64,000 bases of DNA from Halisarca cf. caerulea (taxonomy: Eukaryota > Porifera > Demospongiae > Chondrillida > Halisarcidae): NCBI GenBank assembly GCA_963170055.1, contig CAUJGJ010000444.1, positions 6,861,618 to 6,925,617 on the forward strand, in the 5' to 3' direction. Position 1 is the first letter of the stretch. Each line of letters begins with the position of its first letter. The position numbers and the translations under genes are program-made. The notes under the pieces are model-generated. The model saw only the letters and a program-made list of their open reading frames with translations. It had not been told where the DNA came from and did no database searches. Shown in pieces: positions 34,000 through 43,639 of the stretch.

Positions 34000-34510
34000 G
34001 GCTAGTATTCGTCTTCAGCCCCCAAATCATTTTGACTTCAGGAACCCCGATGAACGGCCACGATGGAAGTGCTGTTTGAACGGTTTAGATCAGCATCATG
34101 TCTTGCCACTGAATCTCAAGATCGACAAATCAGCACACTACTCTACAACATGGGCGACAATGCGGAGGACACCCTTCGATCTACTAATATAACTGAAGAC
34201 GAACGGAAGGAGTTCAGCAAAGTTCTCGAGAAGTTCGATGAGTACTTTAAAGTAAGGAAAAATGTCATCTTTGAATGTGCAAAATTCAACCGCAGATATC
34301 AAGGAGACACAGAGTCCGCAGAACAGTTTATCACTAGCTTGTACCAACTTGGTTGAAGATTGTGAATATGGGGATCTCACAGATCAAATGATCCGGGACC
34401 GTATTGTAGTAGGTACACGCAATCGAGCCCTATCGGAGAAGCATGAAGAACTCTGCTGTTTGCCCCAATTACATCATAAAGGCCATAGCAAAAAAAGTGA
34501 GAAAGAAAAT
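33998..34510 (+). pseudogene. Ty3/gypsy gag fragment
   Basis: ATG at 33998 begins MASIRLQPPNHFDFRNPDE. Two frame changes later the frame continues FSKVLEKFDEYFKVRKNVIF, then CAKFNRRYQGDTESAEQFI and DQMIRDRIVVGTRNRALSEK. This is the capsid-region signature of animal Ty3/gypsy gag proteins. No protease or pol follows. The frames are broken and the downstream half is replaced by other sequence at about 34440. Confidence 0.75.
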
Positions 34511-34650
34511 TAGGCAAGTGTCATCAAAGCATACCACATTGTTTTCCAACAGCTTGAAGGTTAAACTAAAGGAATTCTCTTGGGACACAGTATGGGATGA
34601 GCTTATGAAATACACTCCCATCTTCATGAAATTGCTGTGGCTTTTTTAAA
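34440..34650 (+). CDS. Unrecognised exon-like frame
   Basis: The frame reads CPNYIIKAIAKKVRKKIRQV and KEFSWDTVWDELMKYTPIFM. The pattern recalls the 'L.....PEDI.SFKW..V..EL...AP.F...L' segment of TE-associated coral and sponge proteins. I cannot assign a name or function. It joins the gag remnant without a clear boundary. Confidence 0.3.
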
Positions 34651-34821
34651 TTTTTACCAGAGAAATGCAAACATAGTATGCTTTGCCTCATAGACAACAT
34701 GTTTTTGAAGATGAGGAATAGGCACTTGGCATTAGTGCAAAAGGTGTTCTTCTATTTTTCTTTATGGAAACGTTTACAAGCTTAACATTTTGTGTTTTTG
34801 TCTGTATCGCATGTTACTAAA

Positions 34822-34954
34822 AATAGTTGTATCCCACTTTGGCTCTGTACATGGGAAATGTACTGTGATACTGTGATGTATCAAATCAATTCAATTGGTT
34901 TGCTACATCACAGTACATTTCCCATGTACAGAGCCAAAGCGGGATACAACTATT
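34822..34954. repeat. 133 bp near-perfect inverted repeat
   Basis: The arms run about AATAGTTGTATCCCACTTTG...GGGAAATGTACTGTGAT and back, with single mismatches. They are separated by about 30 bp. It could fold into a long hairpin. There is no coding content, and it may be a foldback or MITE remnant. Confidence 0.85.
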
Positions 34955-35385
34955 ATACATCCTGTTGCTGAGACAACCAATTCGCAATAATTATTTGTGT
35001 TTAGGCGGGCCATGGAGAACTCTGAGAAAGCATTTTTGAAGGAGCTGGGAAGTGTGATAACCCGTTTTAGTGTGAAGAAATTAGTATTGACCAGTACATA
35101 GTTTCAAGCAGTGGATTTTCAGACACTATGGAGAAGCTTTTGCAGGAGAACGAAGCTGAGAAACAAAACAATGAAGTCACAGCAGGAGTTTGTACTGATT
35201 TTAAATGGTGTGATCCAAGCAACAAGTCTAAAAAAGGTCAAAGTGTTGTAAAACTCTAATCCTGAAGATTTCTCGTGAGCCCCAGATTCCCTTCAACGTA
35301 TTATGGTTGAGTTAGAGACGTTTGTGGGACACTGAGATGTTCTCATGGTAATGAATCAGAGATGATATTGTGCTATCTTCCACAG
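34955..35385. other. Degenerate possibly coding stretch
   Basis: Short interrupted frames without recognisable motifs, ending at an acceptor-like TCTTCCACAG near 35384. Confidence 0.4.
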
Positions 35386-36310
35386 GGAACAGGTGTGAAC
35401 TAAAGGAACTGGAGGACAAGATTATTGACGGAGAAATGCTGCCAGATGACATTGCTGGGTTGGAATTTATAAAAGAAGAAATAATTGACTCAACGACACC
35501 AGAACGACCATGGCCCCAAAAGCGGACTGCCATGTGGGAATCATTGATTGACTACTTTGCAAGGAACAAACCAGCAGTGCGTTGGAAACAAATCATTTCA
35601 GTATTGTAGAATGAATGGAACATTTGCTCAAGTGTATATTGGATGCTGAAAGTTGAGACATTGGAATGCATGTGAAAAACCTGGAGAACAGAGAGAAATT
35701 GGCTCTGGCTTTTGCCAGAGCTGCCATCAAAGAAGGCTAAGAAGCTGGAATACAAGTTGGAAATGGAGAAGCATAAGGGAGATAGGAGGGTGAAGGTAGG
35801 AGACATTTCTGGAGAGATCAGATATTTGAGCAGCACACAAGGGGTGGCATGATGCTAATGGCCTTGGCAAGAGGAGTAGTGAGCCAGCTTGATGACATTC
35901 TGATGACTTATTTACTACAATTACAACCACATAGCCTGAATCTGAGATAGAGGGGGACATGTTTCATATGGACAGCCTTGCTAGAGATATATATCTATTG
36001 TGTTCATCAGTCCAGAAGCAACTTGCTTGCATATACAAAGCTCTGGCTGTTAGCAATGTACTTACAGTGATGAGGCTAAGTGTGTAGCGACAAAGTGGAG
36101 GGGTTGAATTGTGGGCTGTTCTGCATTGCATTTCTTTATGCACTCTGCAGTGGTTCTGCAGATTTTACTAGATTTGACCAGTCCAAGATGAGGGCCCACC
36201 TAGAGTACTGTTGTAACAATAGAGAGTTGCTCCCATTTCCAAAGAAGACTAGTACTTCGAAGAAATGTAGGTGTTCCAAATTATCCTTCACTGTCTGTGT
36301 AGAATGCTAG
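35385..36310 (+). pseudogene. Ulp1-like cysteine protease remnant
   Basis: The upstream part (35385-35608) is an acidic frame with CELKELEDKIIDGEMLPDDI of no known family. Near 35960 the frame reads FHMDSLARDIYLLCSSVQKQ. After shifts it gives VQRQSGG and NCGLFCIAFLYALCSGSADF, FDQSKMRAHLEYCC. The D, Q...G and CGLF positions match the catalytic D, Q and C of Ulp1/SENP-like peptidases, a module often carried by invertebrate DNA transposons. The aspartate that normally precedes the catalytic Cys is Asn here. The catalytic His region was not found, and stops and shifts make it non-functional. Confidence 0.55.
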
Positions 36311-36850
36311 AATCATTAATGACATATCACTACAGCATGTATTTTTAGGAATAAATTAGAGGCAAGCGTTGAAGAAAGAGCTCTGGAGGCCTCTTTGACA
36401 AAGGAAAAGATGATGAATATCTGCATGTACTGGTGCAAATCATTGCTGAACAAAGTACAAGAGTGGGTAAAATGGTTAACATGTCAAATTAAAAACAAAA
36501 ACAAAACTATATAAATATAAATTTGAGAAAACAAGTAGATGGGGGTTAATGAAAGTTAATGAAAGTTAACCCAGGTTAATTGAGGGTCGGGCACGCCTCC
36601 TAACATAGGTGAGGATTGCGCATGCACAGTTGCGAACGTCAAGGTGTGATCAGTCCCAGTGTGCAGTATTGCTTGTAGTAGTGGAAATGGTTGTTTGTTC
36701 TTCTTGACTTGTTTCATTTGTTTCAGAGTTTGAAACAATGGCTGACGTTGGAGTTTCGTCGTTTGTCCTGTCCTCACCCCCAAGCTGTATATGGCATTGA
36801 ACAGCCAGCCGGGCCTTGCTAGGCCCGATCGATGCTCTTCTCCCCTAGCC
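36311..36850. other. No recognised gene
   Basis: Contains a GT/AG-like context and a local repeat of GAAAGTTAA near 36545-36575; otherwise featureless. Confidence 0.5.
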
Positions 36851-36859
36851 CAGCAGTGG

Positions 36860-37995
36860 GGTGGCTTCACGGGGATGACTCGGGCTCGCTGCCCGTCTTA
36901 CCAGCTGCTTAGGTGGGGGGGGGGGGGGGGGGGCACTAGTCTTGATAGTCGAGGGTAGCCTTGTGGTCCTAGATGATAGCCACTAGGTAGGCAAAGGGGC
37001 AAGTAAGACGATACAGGAGCAATACTCTGGTACCTTGTATTTCTATGTTGCTGTCCTCTGCCTGTCTGCAGATTGGCTGGGGTCGATTCTCCCCGTTGTC
37101 TCATTGGCTCGACTTGAGTCGCTGTTGGCCAGGTGCACAGAGCCCTCAGCGGGCACGCTAGTGGCAATCATGTCGGTGTCTCCTAGCCTGTCAATAACAA
37201 CATCCTTGGCTGCGGCCCCTCGGGTCACCAACTTCCTGCTGATGGCTTGGCCGGAAATAACCCCGGATCCCCATGAGGGCGTGTATGTTGTTGGGGAGGG
37301 CCTCCCCCTGTCCCACTGAAGCTTGCAGGCCAAATTTGGCAGTGGGAGTTCGTAGACATGGCCAAAATGTTGCCCGAATTCTGGCCTGTGTTGAAGCCAG
37401 AAGCGGGAGAATCCAAGAAACTCGGGGCTCGAAAATTGCGGCCAGTCACGGACTTGTCAATGTGGCTCCAATGTTTTGCCATATACTGTGGCACCTCTGG
37501 GATTCAGGACCCTGAGGCCACACCAGAGCTGATGGCCTAACTCATCATTTCCCGGGTGAGCCAGGACTTTGCAGGATTGGCCTGGGTGAGGTACAATGCG
37601 GCCTCCCGAGGGCAGGCAGCCATCACAGGGAACCGGAGATGGTCTCAAATCAACCCTACACTATACTCCTTTTGCTTCACTGGCCACGCACAGGAAGTCC
37701 GGAGGTGCAGTCTATGTCCGAGTATGGTCCAAGGGGCATTGCAGTGCCCACTCCAAACAGAAGGCGACCTGGAGCTTCCAACCCAGGGTCAGGGCAGTGG
37801 AGTTGGTGGTGCTGACACTGGCTTTGACACGTGGGCAGGACATGTCATGGCCATTAGCCAGGGCCAGCAGCAACATTTGCCGGTCCTAGAATGCCAACTG
37901 CTGCAAATTCCCGAAGTGCAGGTACCGCCATGCCTGCAGCACCTGTGGGGACCCCCACCCGGTGGTAGCTTATGCAGTGGACTTTACTCTTTAAT
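36860..37995 (+). pseudogene. DIRS-like retrotransposon gag-type ORF
   Basis: GC-rich island relative to its surroundings. Segments in three frames read GVYVVGEGLPLSH, QIWQWEFVDMAKMLPEFWPV, RKLRPVTDLSMWLQCFAIYC, SRVSQDFAGLAWVRYNAASR and NRRWSQINPTLYS. The end has the form NANCCKFPKCRYRHACSTCG. This order, with the final CCHC-like knuckle, matches the first ORF of DIRS-type tyrosine-recombinase retrotransposons of invertebrates. A run of about 20 G at 36907-36932 lies upstream. No reverse transcriptase or recombinase was seen. Decayed and truncated. Confidence 0.65.
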
Positions 37996-38357
37996 CTGAT
38001 ACTAGTTTTGTCCCTTTTGAAGCACTTCTAGATATGTGTACATCGACGTTTACAGCAAAAACAGTATTCTTTTTAGATCCGTTCTTACTTATTTTCGCAT
38101 ATGTTTTGGTTTAATGTTTCGACAATAAGCATTAAAGTGTGTAGAAGATTTAAAATGAGCCAGAAATTATTTATGTGAATCAAAATTGTCATGTATTTGC
38201 TACCCCTTCTTAGCGGCAGCCATTCTTTTGGTTGTCTACAATCTGCTTTGATGAGCCTGTGGCATGCCCGATTGTGTTCTGTGTTCTTACCAGACGATGA
38301 CTGCTCATGCTGGAGATCTTACACGAGTGCTAGCAGATGTTGCTGAGCTATTTCTAC

Positions 38358-38597
38358 TATGGGGGGTGCTGGTGGCTCAGTAGGTTAGCACTGAAGTCAA
38401 TCAAGCATTGAGCAAAAGGCACCACTCCACCTGTGTGCCATTTGAAGTTCTTTTTCCCTGCACCCCCCTGCCATCAACCTGGGAACAGCTGAGTGTGAGA
38501 GCGAGTGTGTGGGATACTGGGGGCCTTAGTAGTAGCCTCAGGCCAATGGCCACCCAGTTAAAATAAAACATATCATTATTATTATTATTATTATTTC
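38358..38597 (+). mobile_element. tRNA-derived SINE
   Basis: Begins GGGGGTGCTGGTGGCTCAGT with an A-box-like TGGCTCAGTAGG and continues GGTTAGCACTG in tRNA style. The 3' part (GCCTCAGGCCAATGGCCACC, then AGTTAAAATAAAA) ends in (ATT)n. The 3' end resembles the LINE-like end at 62515-62560 (GCCATTGGCTAAAGGCTACC), as expected if that LINE supplied the reverse transcriptase. A clear B box was not found. Confidence 0.55.
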
Positions 38598-38599
38598 AG

Positions 38600-39425
38600 A
38601 TTGGTGCCTTTAAGAATAAGCAAGAAGCTCTGAGAGCCTTTTTAAGTGGAACAGATACTTTTGTATCGTTACCAACAGGGTACGGCAAGTCAATTGTTTA
38701 CACGTCCCTCCCTATCATCTGCGATGGTTTGCACAGCAGAATAGGCAGCATTGTTGTATTTGTAAGTCCTCTTATATCCCTGATGGTTGATCAGAGAACT
38801 AAGTTTGCTCGCCTTGGTAATTCTGCTGACTTCGTTGGAGAATTTCGAGCAGACAAAGAAGTAGCGGTACGTGTTCTTAAAGGGCAGGTTCAGCTAGCAT
38901 TTATTAGCCCAGAAAATCTCATCTCCAACCCGAGGTTTAGGAACATGCTGCTATCACAGATATAAAGCGTATACCATGCTGCTATCACAGATATAAAACG
39001 TATTTGGTGGCATTTGTTGTGGATGAAGCCCACTGTGTCAAAACACGGTCAGTCACAATTCTTTGCCACAAGTGCTAATGCCTATTTATTATCACTTGTT
39101 TGTACTACTGTAATATGGTTGCAGTTGTCCTTATTAGGGGTGAGGACGTCCGAATTGCATATGCACACTTGGGAGAAATTCGCAGTGCATTGCCTTCAAG
39201 TGTGAATGTCTTAGCCCTGACAGCAACAGCAAATTTAGACACCTTTTGAACAGTGAAGACTCTATTAAATCTGCAGGACACAGTGATTGTGGCTATGCCA
39301 CCAGATTGACCTAATATCTTCTTAACTGTCGAGAAGCAAACCAACGTGGAAGTGTTTGTGGATGAGCTGGCATCAGGCATACAGGAAAAACAGCTGCAAT
39401 TTCCAAAGACAGTCATATTTTGAAG
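38600..39425 (+). pseudogene. RecQ-like helicase gene, front half
   Basis: The exon begins right after TTATTTCAG at 38597-38599. The frame reads TFVSLPTGYGKSIVYTSLPI (Walker A, lysine intact), VVFVSPLISLMVDQR (motif Ia) and VQLAFISPENLISNPRFR. A 32 bp tandem duplication at about 38943-39005 breaks the frame before LVAFVVDEAHCVKTR (motif II). A second exon from about 39137 reads GEDVRIAYAHLGEIRSALPS, then NVLALTATANLDTF (motif III). Two stops follow. The last codons before element A are KTVIF. Family role: 3'-to-5' DNA unwinding. This copy is dead, but it carries clear helicase motifs in order. Confidence 0.85.
38943..39005 (+). repeat. 32 bp tandem duplication in the helicase gene
   Basis: CATGCTGCTATCACAGATAT, followed by AAAGCGTAT or AAAACGTAT, occurs twice in a row. 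It inserts a stop and a frame change between helicase motifs Ia and II. Confidence 0.9.
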
Positions 39426-39709
39426 TACGGTACATGACACAAGTTGCTTACGTTAATCCGCGAATATCTTCTCACGTAACCGCGGTTAATCCGCAGAAAT
39501 GACCTGCATGCGCACGCGCATAGACGCGGAAGGCGAGTTCCGCGGACGTTCGCGTACGCACGTGTATTAGAATTGATTTCCGCAAGTGGCCGTGGATAAA
39601 CAAACACAGAAGTGTGAAAGGGTAATGTCTAAAACCACACAATGCTCACCTCTCATTGCAGCGAGATTATTGTACATGATACTATAGAGGGTGATATCAC
39701 AGTAGAAAA

Positions 39710-39840
39710 ACAAGGCCTATGCTGCATGCATAGGCCTTGTAGCTGCAAGTAGCAGTAAGTAGTACTGTAGTAAATAGCAGTATTATATATTACAGTAACT
39801 GTAACTAGCTTAGGAGCATATGCATGTTCCTAAGCTAGTT
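39710..39840. repeat. Two perfect 13 bp hairpins near left end of element A
   Basis: ACAAGGCCTATGC / GCATAGGCCTTGT at 39710-39740 and AACTAGCTTAGGA / TCCTAAGCTAGTT at 39803-39840. They lie between the left inverted repeat and the transposase stop codon. They might act on transcription or transposition; that is not shown. Confidence 0.85.
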
Positions 39841-39973
39841 ACTGCTTGGAGAATGAAGTAAATTGAATTCCATGAACATACTAATAATTATTATCATGAA
39901 TACAAAAAACCATGCATACACTTGAGAATAAAACAGTGCTACTTTAACAGTACAATTACAGAAAAGAATCAAA

Positions 39974-40993
39974 TTAATGTCCTGAAGGGGCTCCTTCCAC
40001 TTTAATCACATCAGGTAGAACTTTCTGCAAATGATTAATATATCTTGCGCAAACACTTGGTGTCAACTTCTTCCAGTACTGGCGGATTCCTGCCTTGAGC
40101 TCTGCCAGATTTTTGGGCTTCACCTTGTCCCGGAGGAATACCTTCAGACTGCCCCACACCTTCTCAATCGGATTGAGATCAGGACTCTCAGCAGGACTTT
40201 TCCACCAGTTCACACCATTCTCGCTGAAAAAGTTTTGAATGTACCGTGATGTATGTTTGGGATCATTGTCCTGGTAAAGCCTGTGACCATCTGGGTAAGC
40301 CATCTGGATAAATGGTAACAAGGCAGCAGACAAAATGTCACCATACCGTGTTGCAGTCATTATGCCATCGAAAATGACTATACCAGTGGCACCACGCTTG
40401 GATATTCCTGCCCACACGTGAACTTTCAGTGGGTGTTTGTACTTATACTTCAACTTTCTTGGCTGACCTCTCTTACGGAAACTCTTTCGTCGATGTACCT
40501 CTAACACAACAGAAGATTCATCTGTAAATATCACATTGTCAAATTTCTCCTCTTCTTTCAACCGGTCTTGGCACCAAGCAAGCCTCTTCATTTTATTTTG
40601 TTCTCTAATTGCTTGACAATATCGAGCTGTGGAATATGTCCAGCCTAAATCTTGTCTTGCCCGAGCTACAGTCCTTTCAGAATAGGCTAAGGGTCCAAAC
40701 TCTGCTGTCATGTGCTCCATTAGATCTCCTGCAGTGAGCTCATCATTTCCTGTCATGAGCTTATCAATAAAGTGATAATGTTCATCAGGCATTAATTTAG
40801 GATGTCCACTCCTAGCACTGTCACGTACACTTCCTGTATTCTCCCATCTAGATATAGTGCTCCGAACAGTTTGCCTTGTAGTGATGATTCCTTCCGATGC
40901 TAATGACCGCTGAATTGACGTATATGTGGCAGACTTTCCACTGATCTTCCATAAGGCAACAACTCGTTCTCGCTGATAAGGTGTAAGGCCCAT
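39974..40993 (-). CDS. Tc1/mariner-family transposase, element A
   Basis: 339 residues with an ATG start (40993) and a TAA stop, no internal stop or shift. The N-terminus (MGLTPYQRERVVALWKISG, ETRQTVRSTISRW-like) is a paired-type bipartite helix-turn-helix, expected at residues 1-110. The catalytic triad is visible: D in IFTDESSVV, D in YQDNDPKHTS and E in PDLNPIEKVW, with 34 residues between the last two (DD34E, as in Tc1). It cuts and joins DNA at TA sites and acts on the ends of its element. It starts 294 bp from the BEN gene, head to head, which suggests a shared promoter region. The best preserved transposase in the window. Confidence 0.93.
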   Translation of the reverse strand: MGLTPYQRERVVALWKISGKSATYTSIQRSLASEGIITTRQTVRSTISRWENTGSVRDSARSGHPKLMPDEHYHFIDKLMTGNDELTAGDLMEHMTAEFGPLAYSERTVARARQDLGWTYSTARYCQAIREQNKMKRLAWCQDRLKEEEKFDNVIFTDESSVVLEVHRRKSFRKRGQPRKLKYKYKHPLKVHVWAGISKRGATGIVIFDGIMTATRYGDILSAALLPFIQMAYPDGHRLYQDNDPKHTSRYIQNFFSENGVNWWKSPAESPDLNPIEKVWGSLKVFLRDKVKPKNLAELKAGIRQYWKKLTPSVCARYINHLQKVLPDVIKVEGAPSGH

Positions 40994-41287
40994 CTTTCAT
41001 AGAATGTCAAATTGACTTGAAGTTTCTAAACTATACTGGCCATTTTATAGGGTATATTGGCCCACATGATTGCACAGACCTGCTAATTGAGCCTAATTTT
41101 CACGTATATGGCGGACTCAGTTGTAATTTTTAACAAAATTTCATTGGCTACTGGAGTTATCCTCAAATTTCCGCGGATATCTAGTTGTGACCTTTAAAAG
41201 GGTAGGTAATTGTGGGTATAGTATCCAGCGCGTCCAAGTGACTGCCTACGAGCGATAGTATACGTCGAGCGATTGTTAGAATTCAAG
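40994..41287. promoter_or_regulatory. Divergent intergenic region of element A
   Basis: 294 bp between the two start codons, without ORFs. It contains AATTTCCGCGGATATC at about 41166-41181, the same CCGCGG-type word that clusters at both element ends. TA-rich promoter-like words lie on each side. Use as a shared promoter and autoregulatory site is inference. Confidence 0.5.
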
Positions 41288-42280
41288 ATGTCTTCCAGCG
41301 GTAAAATACAAGTGGAATGGTTAGATGGACGATCCCAAGGGAAAAGATCCTGGATCAAGAGAAAGGACGTGATAAAAGGAGATGTTCTTGTTGGTCAGGT
41401 GGTCGGTGCGATATGGGGAAAGTCGAAAAAGCTGTATAGCTGCAAGGTTATCACACTCCCGGATATTAACGAAGTATCGCCTGAGATTCCCGTACAAGCA
41501 GCGACTCGGACGTCGGCCGGAAAGCAGAGTAGAGTGAATTCAGAAAAGCCGTTTACTTTTGAAGTAGCAAGCCCACCTTCCTTTCGTGAAACGGTCCGGG
41601 AAGAATCGGATTTTGTGAGTGATCAGGATTCTATTACCAGTACTTGCAATGAGGTACGACGAAAGCCTGATGGACTGGCCATAGAGGACATTGCCGAAGT
41701 GTTGAGACAAAGTGGCTTATCTGACATTAAGCAGTATTTTGACGATTTGGCAGACAGCATCTCCGGATTAAAGGCCAAAATTGCGGTACTGGAGCAAACT
41801 CTCCTAACTCGTCTACCAGAACCTTCGCCTACACTAGTTGAAGATGGCCCATTGACATCTACACTGGTACAGCCTGAAGCAGACGCAGAAGCCACCATTC
41901 TGAGGGAGATCGGTAATTTGACTTCTGATAGGTCTAGTGCCCGTGCTGTATGCGATACAGGACTGTCTGGGAGCGTCTCCTCTGAAGGTCAGAAAGTCTC
42001 CGTAGCCCATACAATCCTCCGACAATGCATGAATGGCTGCAAATCAAGAAGAAATCTGGCAGGGAGATTAACGCAGACCCTCTTCACAGAGAACGAGAAG
42101 AGAATCTCCAACGTTCGCGGCGTAGCAGGGAAGGTGGCCTTGGATGTGTGGAAAGTGGAAGCGATTCAGGAAGCTTGCTACCAGCAGTTTCCAGCGGATA
42201 GAACAGAGTCTAAGATTGCCACAGACAGAGAACTAAGAAATGCTATGGACGAAATTTGTAGAAAATCCAGGAGCAAATGA
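41288..42280 (+). CDS. BEN-domain protein, element A
   Basis: ATG at 41288 is chosen because SSSGKIQVEWLDGRSQGK aligns with the start of its sister in element B (PTTGKIRVQWTEGRSKG). 330 residues, no stops. Residues 1-60 look like a small beta-rich module (VEW.DG...WIK..DV..G..VG....WGKSKKLY), followed by a Ser/Thr/Glu-rich linker. A short coiled coil lies near residues 160-180 (IKQYFDDLADSISGLKAKIA). The C-terminal ~90 residues match the BEN domain: CKSRRNLAGRLTQTLFTENE, then GVAGKVALDVWKVEAI and ELRNAMDEICRKSR. BEN domains bind DNA and recruit repressors. In this setting a role in binding element ends or silencing is inference. Confidence 0.88.
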   Translation: MSSSGKIQVEWLDGRSQGKRSWIKRKDVIKGDVLVGQVVGAIWGKSKKLYSCKVITLPDINEVSPEIPVQAATRTSAGKQSRVNSEKPFTFEVASPPSFRETVREESDFVSDQDSITSTCNEVRRKPDGLAIEDIAEVLRQSGLSDIKQYFDDLADSISGLKAKIAVLEQTLLTRLPEPSPTLVEDGPLTSTLVQPEADAEATILREIGNLTSDRSSARAVCDTGLSGSVSSEGQKVSVAHTILRQCMNGCKSRRNLAGRLTQTLFTENEKRISNVRGVAGKVALDVWKVEAIQEACYQQFPADRTESKIATDRELRNAMDEICRKSRSK

Positions 42281-42509
42281 TTGTTTCTCATTTTTTTTAT
42301 CTTGATTCTATACTTCGTTATTACTTTTGTCAGTACCTGTATCATGACTGTGATTACTATTCTTTTGAATATAGTCTTAATATAATATTAAATCTGAAGT
42401 TTTCCGTCTGTTTTCGAAGTGTTGCTGAAGTCTTGTTAGAGGGTTTATAGACTACACGTAGATACACGCCGCGTACGTACATGTCATTGTGCACAACAAT
42501 ATAATAATT

Positions 42510-42640
42510 GCCCAGCTCCGCGGTAGGTGTTTTGCGGAAGTTTTCGCGGAAACCTGGATAGTTTTCCGCAGAAACCCAGAACGATTTCCGCATAAACTTG
42601 TGAAAAGATCTCTGCGTCTAATTGCGGAAACACGTAAGGA
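42510..42640. other. CCGC motif cluster, right end of element A
   Basis: Within about 130 bp are CTCCGCGGTAGG, TTTTGCGGAAG, TTCGCGGAAACC, TTTTCCGCAGAAA, GATTTCCGCATAA and ATTGCGGAAACAC. A similar cluster lies at the left end (39455-39580: AACCGCGGTTAATCCGC, GACGCGGAAG, GTTCCGCGGACG, TTTCCGC). In an AT-rich genome this density is striking and resembles multiple protein-binding sites. Confidence 0.8.
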
Positions 42641-42780
42641 ACTTGTGTCATGTACTGTAGCTATATGGATTGTGCGGAAAATTTATAGCTGTCTGCACTG
42701 TATGCTGGATGACAACTTCACAGAGCGACCTTCATAATATTATATAGACCCCCAACACAGTTTAGGCTTGTGGACATGTA

Positions 42781-43639
42781 TGTAGTGGACTGACTCAACT
42801 CTGTGTTGTATGTGTATGTGATTGTGCATGATTGGCTTTGCTTATTTCCTGTACTGCATGCCCTAGTACGTAGTTCCGTGTCTTATGTCTTTATTATTAT
42901 TTCCGGTATTGTGCACGTGCTGTACACCCATGCATCATGTGATTACCATGTATGCACACACGCAAACCACGCCGCACTCATAATGACCTTTTGTTCTTTG
43001 TATACTTAGTCTGTACTGTTATTTTAGTTGTGCATGGCTTGAATTATTCAGTTGAATCTATATGACATTTCTCGAGTAAACGTCCTTGCCAGCCGTCATA
43101 TTTGGTGACCCTACCGCTTCATTTGCTTCAACCTGCCCGTTGTTGACCAGCCATGACCGACCAAGTTGAAGACCAACCGCTACACAGACCACCTGCAGCT
43201 CAACCGCCCCAGGAACCAGCACCTTCCATCTCTGCCGTAGCCATCAAAATTCCTCCCTTCTGGCCTGCGGACCCCCTCGTCTGGTTTGCTCAGGTAGGGG
43301 CACAGTTCTCCACCCGGAATGTGACTAGCTCCGTACCTGATTCAACTATGTCGTGGCCTCCCTTTCCAACGAGTTTGCCACTGAAGTTCGGGACATTATT
43401 CTTGATCCCCCGGCAGAGGACGCGTACGCCACCCTCAAGCAACACCTGATCCAGCGCACAGCAGCTTCAGAGCAACGCCGCCTGCGAATGCTATTCATGA
43501 TTGAGGAATTAGGCGACCGAAAACCCCATTTTGTTCTTTGTATACTTAGTCTGTACTGTTATTTTAGTTGTGCATGGCTTGAATTATTCAGTTGAATCTA
43601 TATGACATTTCTCGAGTGAACATCCTCGCCAGCCGTCAT
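42781..43639 (+). mobile_element. LTR retrotransposon remnant, ATGTA duplication
   Basis: A Ty3/gypsy element reduced by an internal deletion. The 5' LTR (42781-43090, from TGTAGTGGAC to GCCGTCAT) is followed by TTTGGTGACCC, gag and then the last ~115 bp of the 3' LTR (43528-43639). The shared LTR part includes TTTTGTTCTTTGTATACTTA and TTCTCGAGT. Flanking 5 bp duplications ATGTA lie at 42776-42780 and 43640-43644. It sits in the same helicase gene as element A. Confidence 0.85.
43154..43527 (+). pseudogene. Ty3/gypsy gag fragment in the LTR remnant
   Basis: The ATG at 43153 begins [20 protein letters not shown] and the frame continues with [20 protein letters not shown], the usual front of a Ty3/gypsy gag. 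After a frame change it reads [20 protein letters not shown] and [17 protein letters not shown], and ends at EELGDRKP where the internal deletion joins the 3' LTR. No protease, reverse transcriptase or integrase remains. Confidence 0.8.

Larger units (their letters stand above)
39428..42657. mobile_element. Element A: two-gene Tc1/mariner-type transposon (transposase + BEN)
   Basis: 3230 bp, flanked by TA at 39426-39427 and 42658-42659. The left end starts CGGTACATGACACAAGTT and the right end, read inward, starts CAGTACATGACACAAGTT. The repeat weakens after about 28 bases. Both subterminal regions hold clusters of CCGCGG-like motifs. Two genes are transcribed away from a 294 bp centre: a DD34E transposase on the minus strand and a BEN-domain protein on the plus strand. 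Removing the element and one TA rejoins the helicase reading frame. Both genes lack stops, so it could be recently active. Confidence 0.9.

Noticed and set aside
36556..37494. Long minus-strand frames in the GC-rich island
   Set aside because: Antisense to the DIRS-like gag; GC-rich DNA has few stops.
38358..38440. tRNA gene
   Set aside because: The A-box-like start is tRNA-derived, but no cloverleaf or B box is seen, and it continues into a SINE body with an ATT tail.
41623..42025. Minus-strand frames opposite the BEN gene of element A
   Set aside because: Antisense shadows of an intact 330-codon gene; the same applies at 46992-47525.
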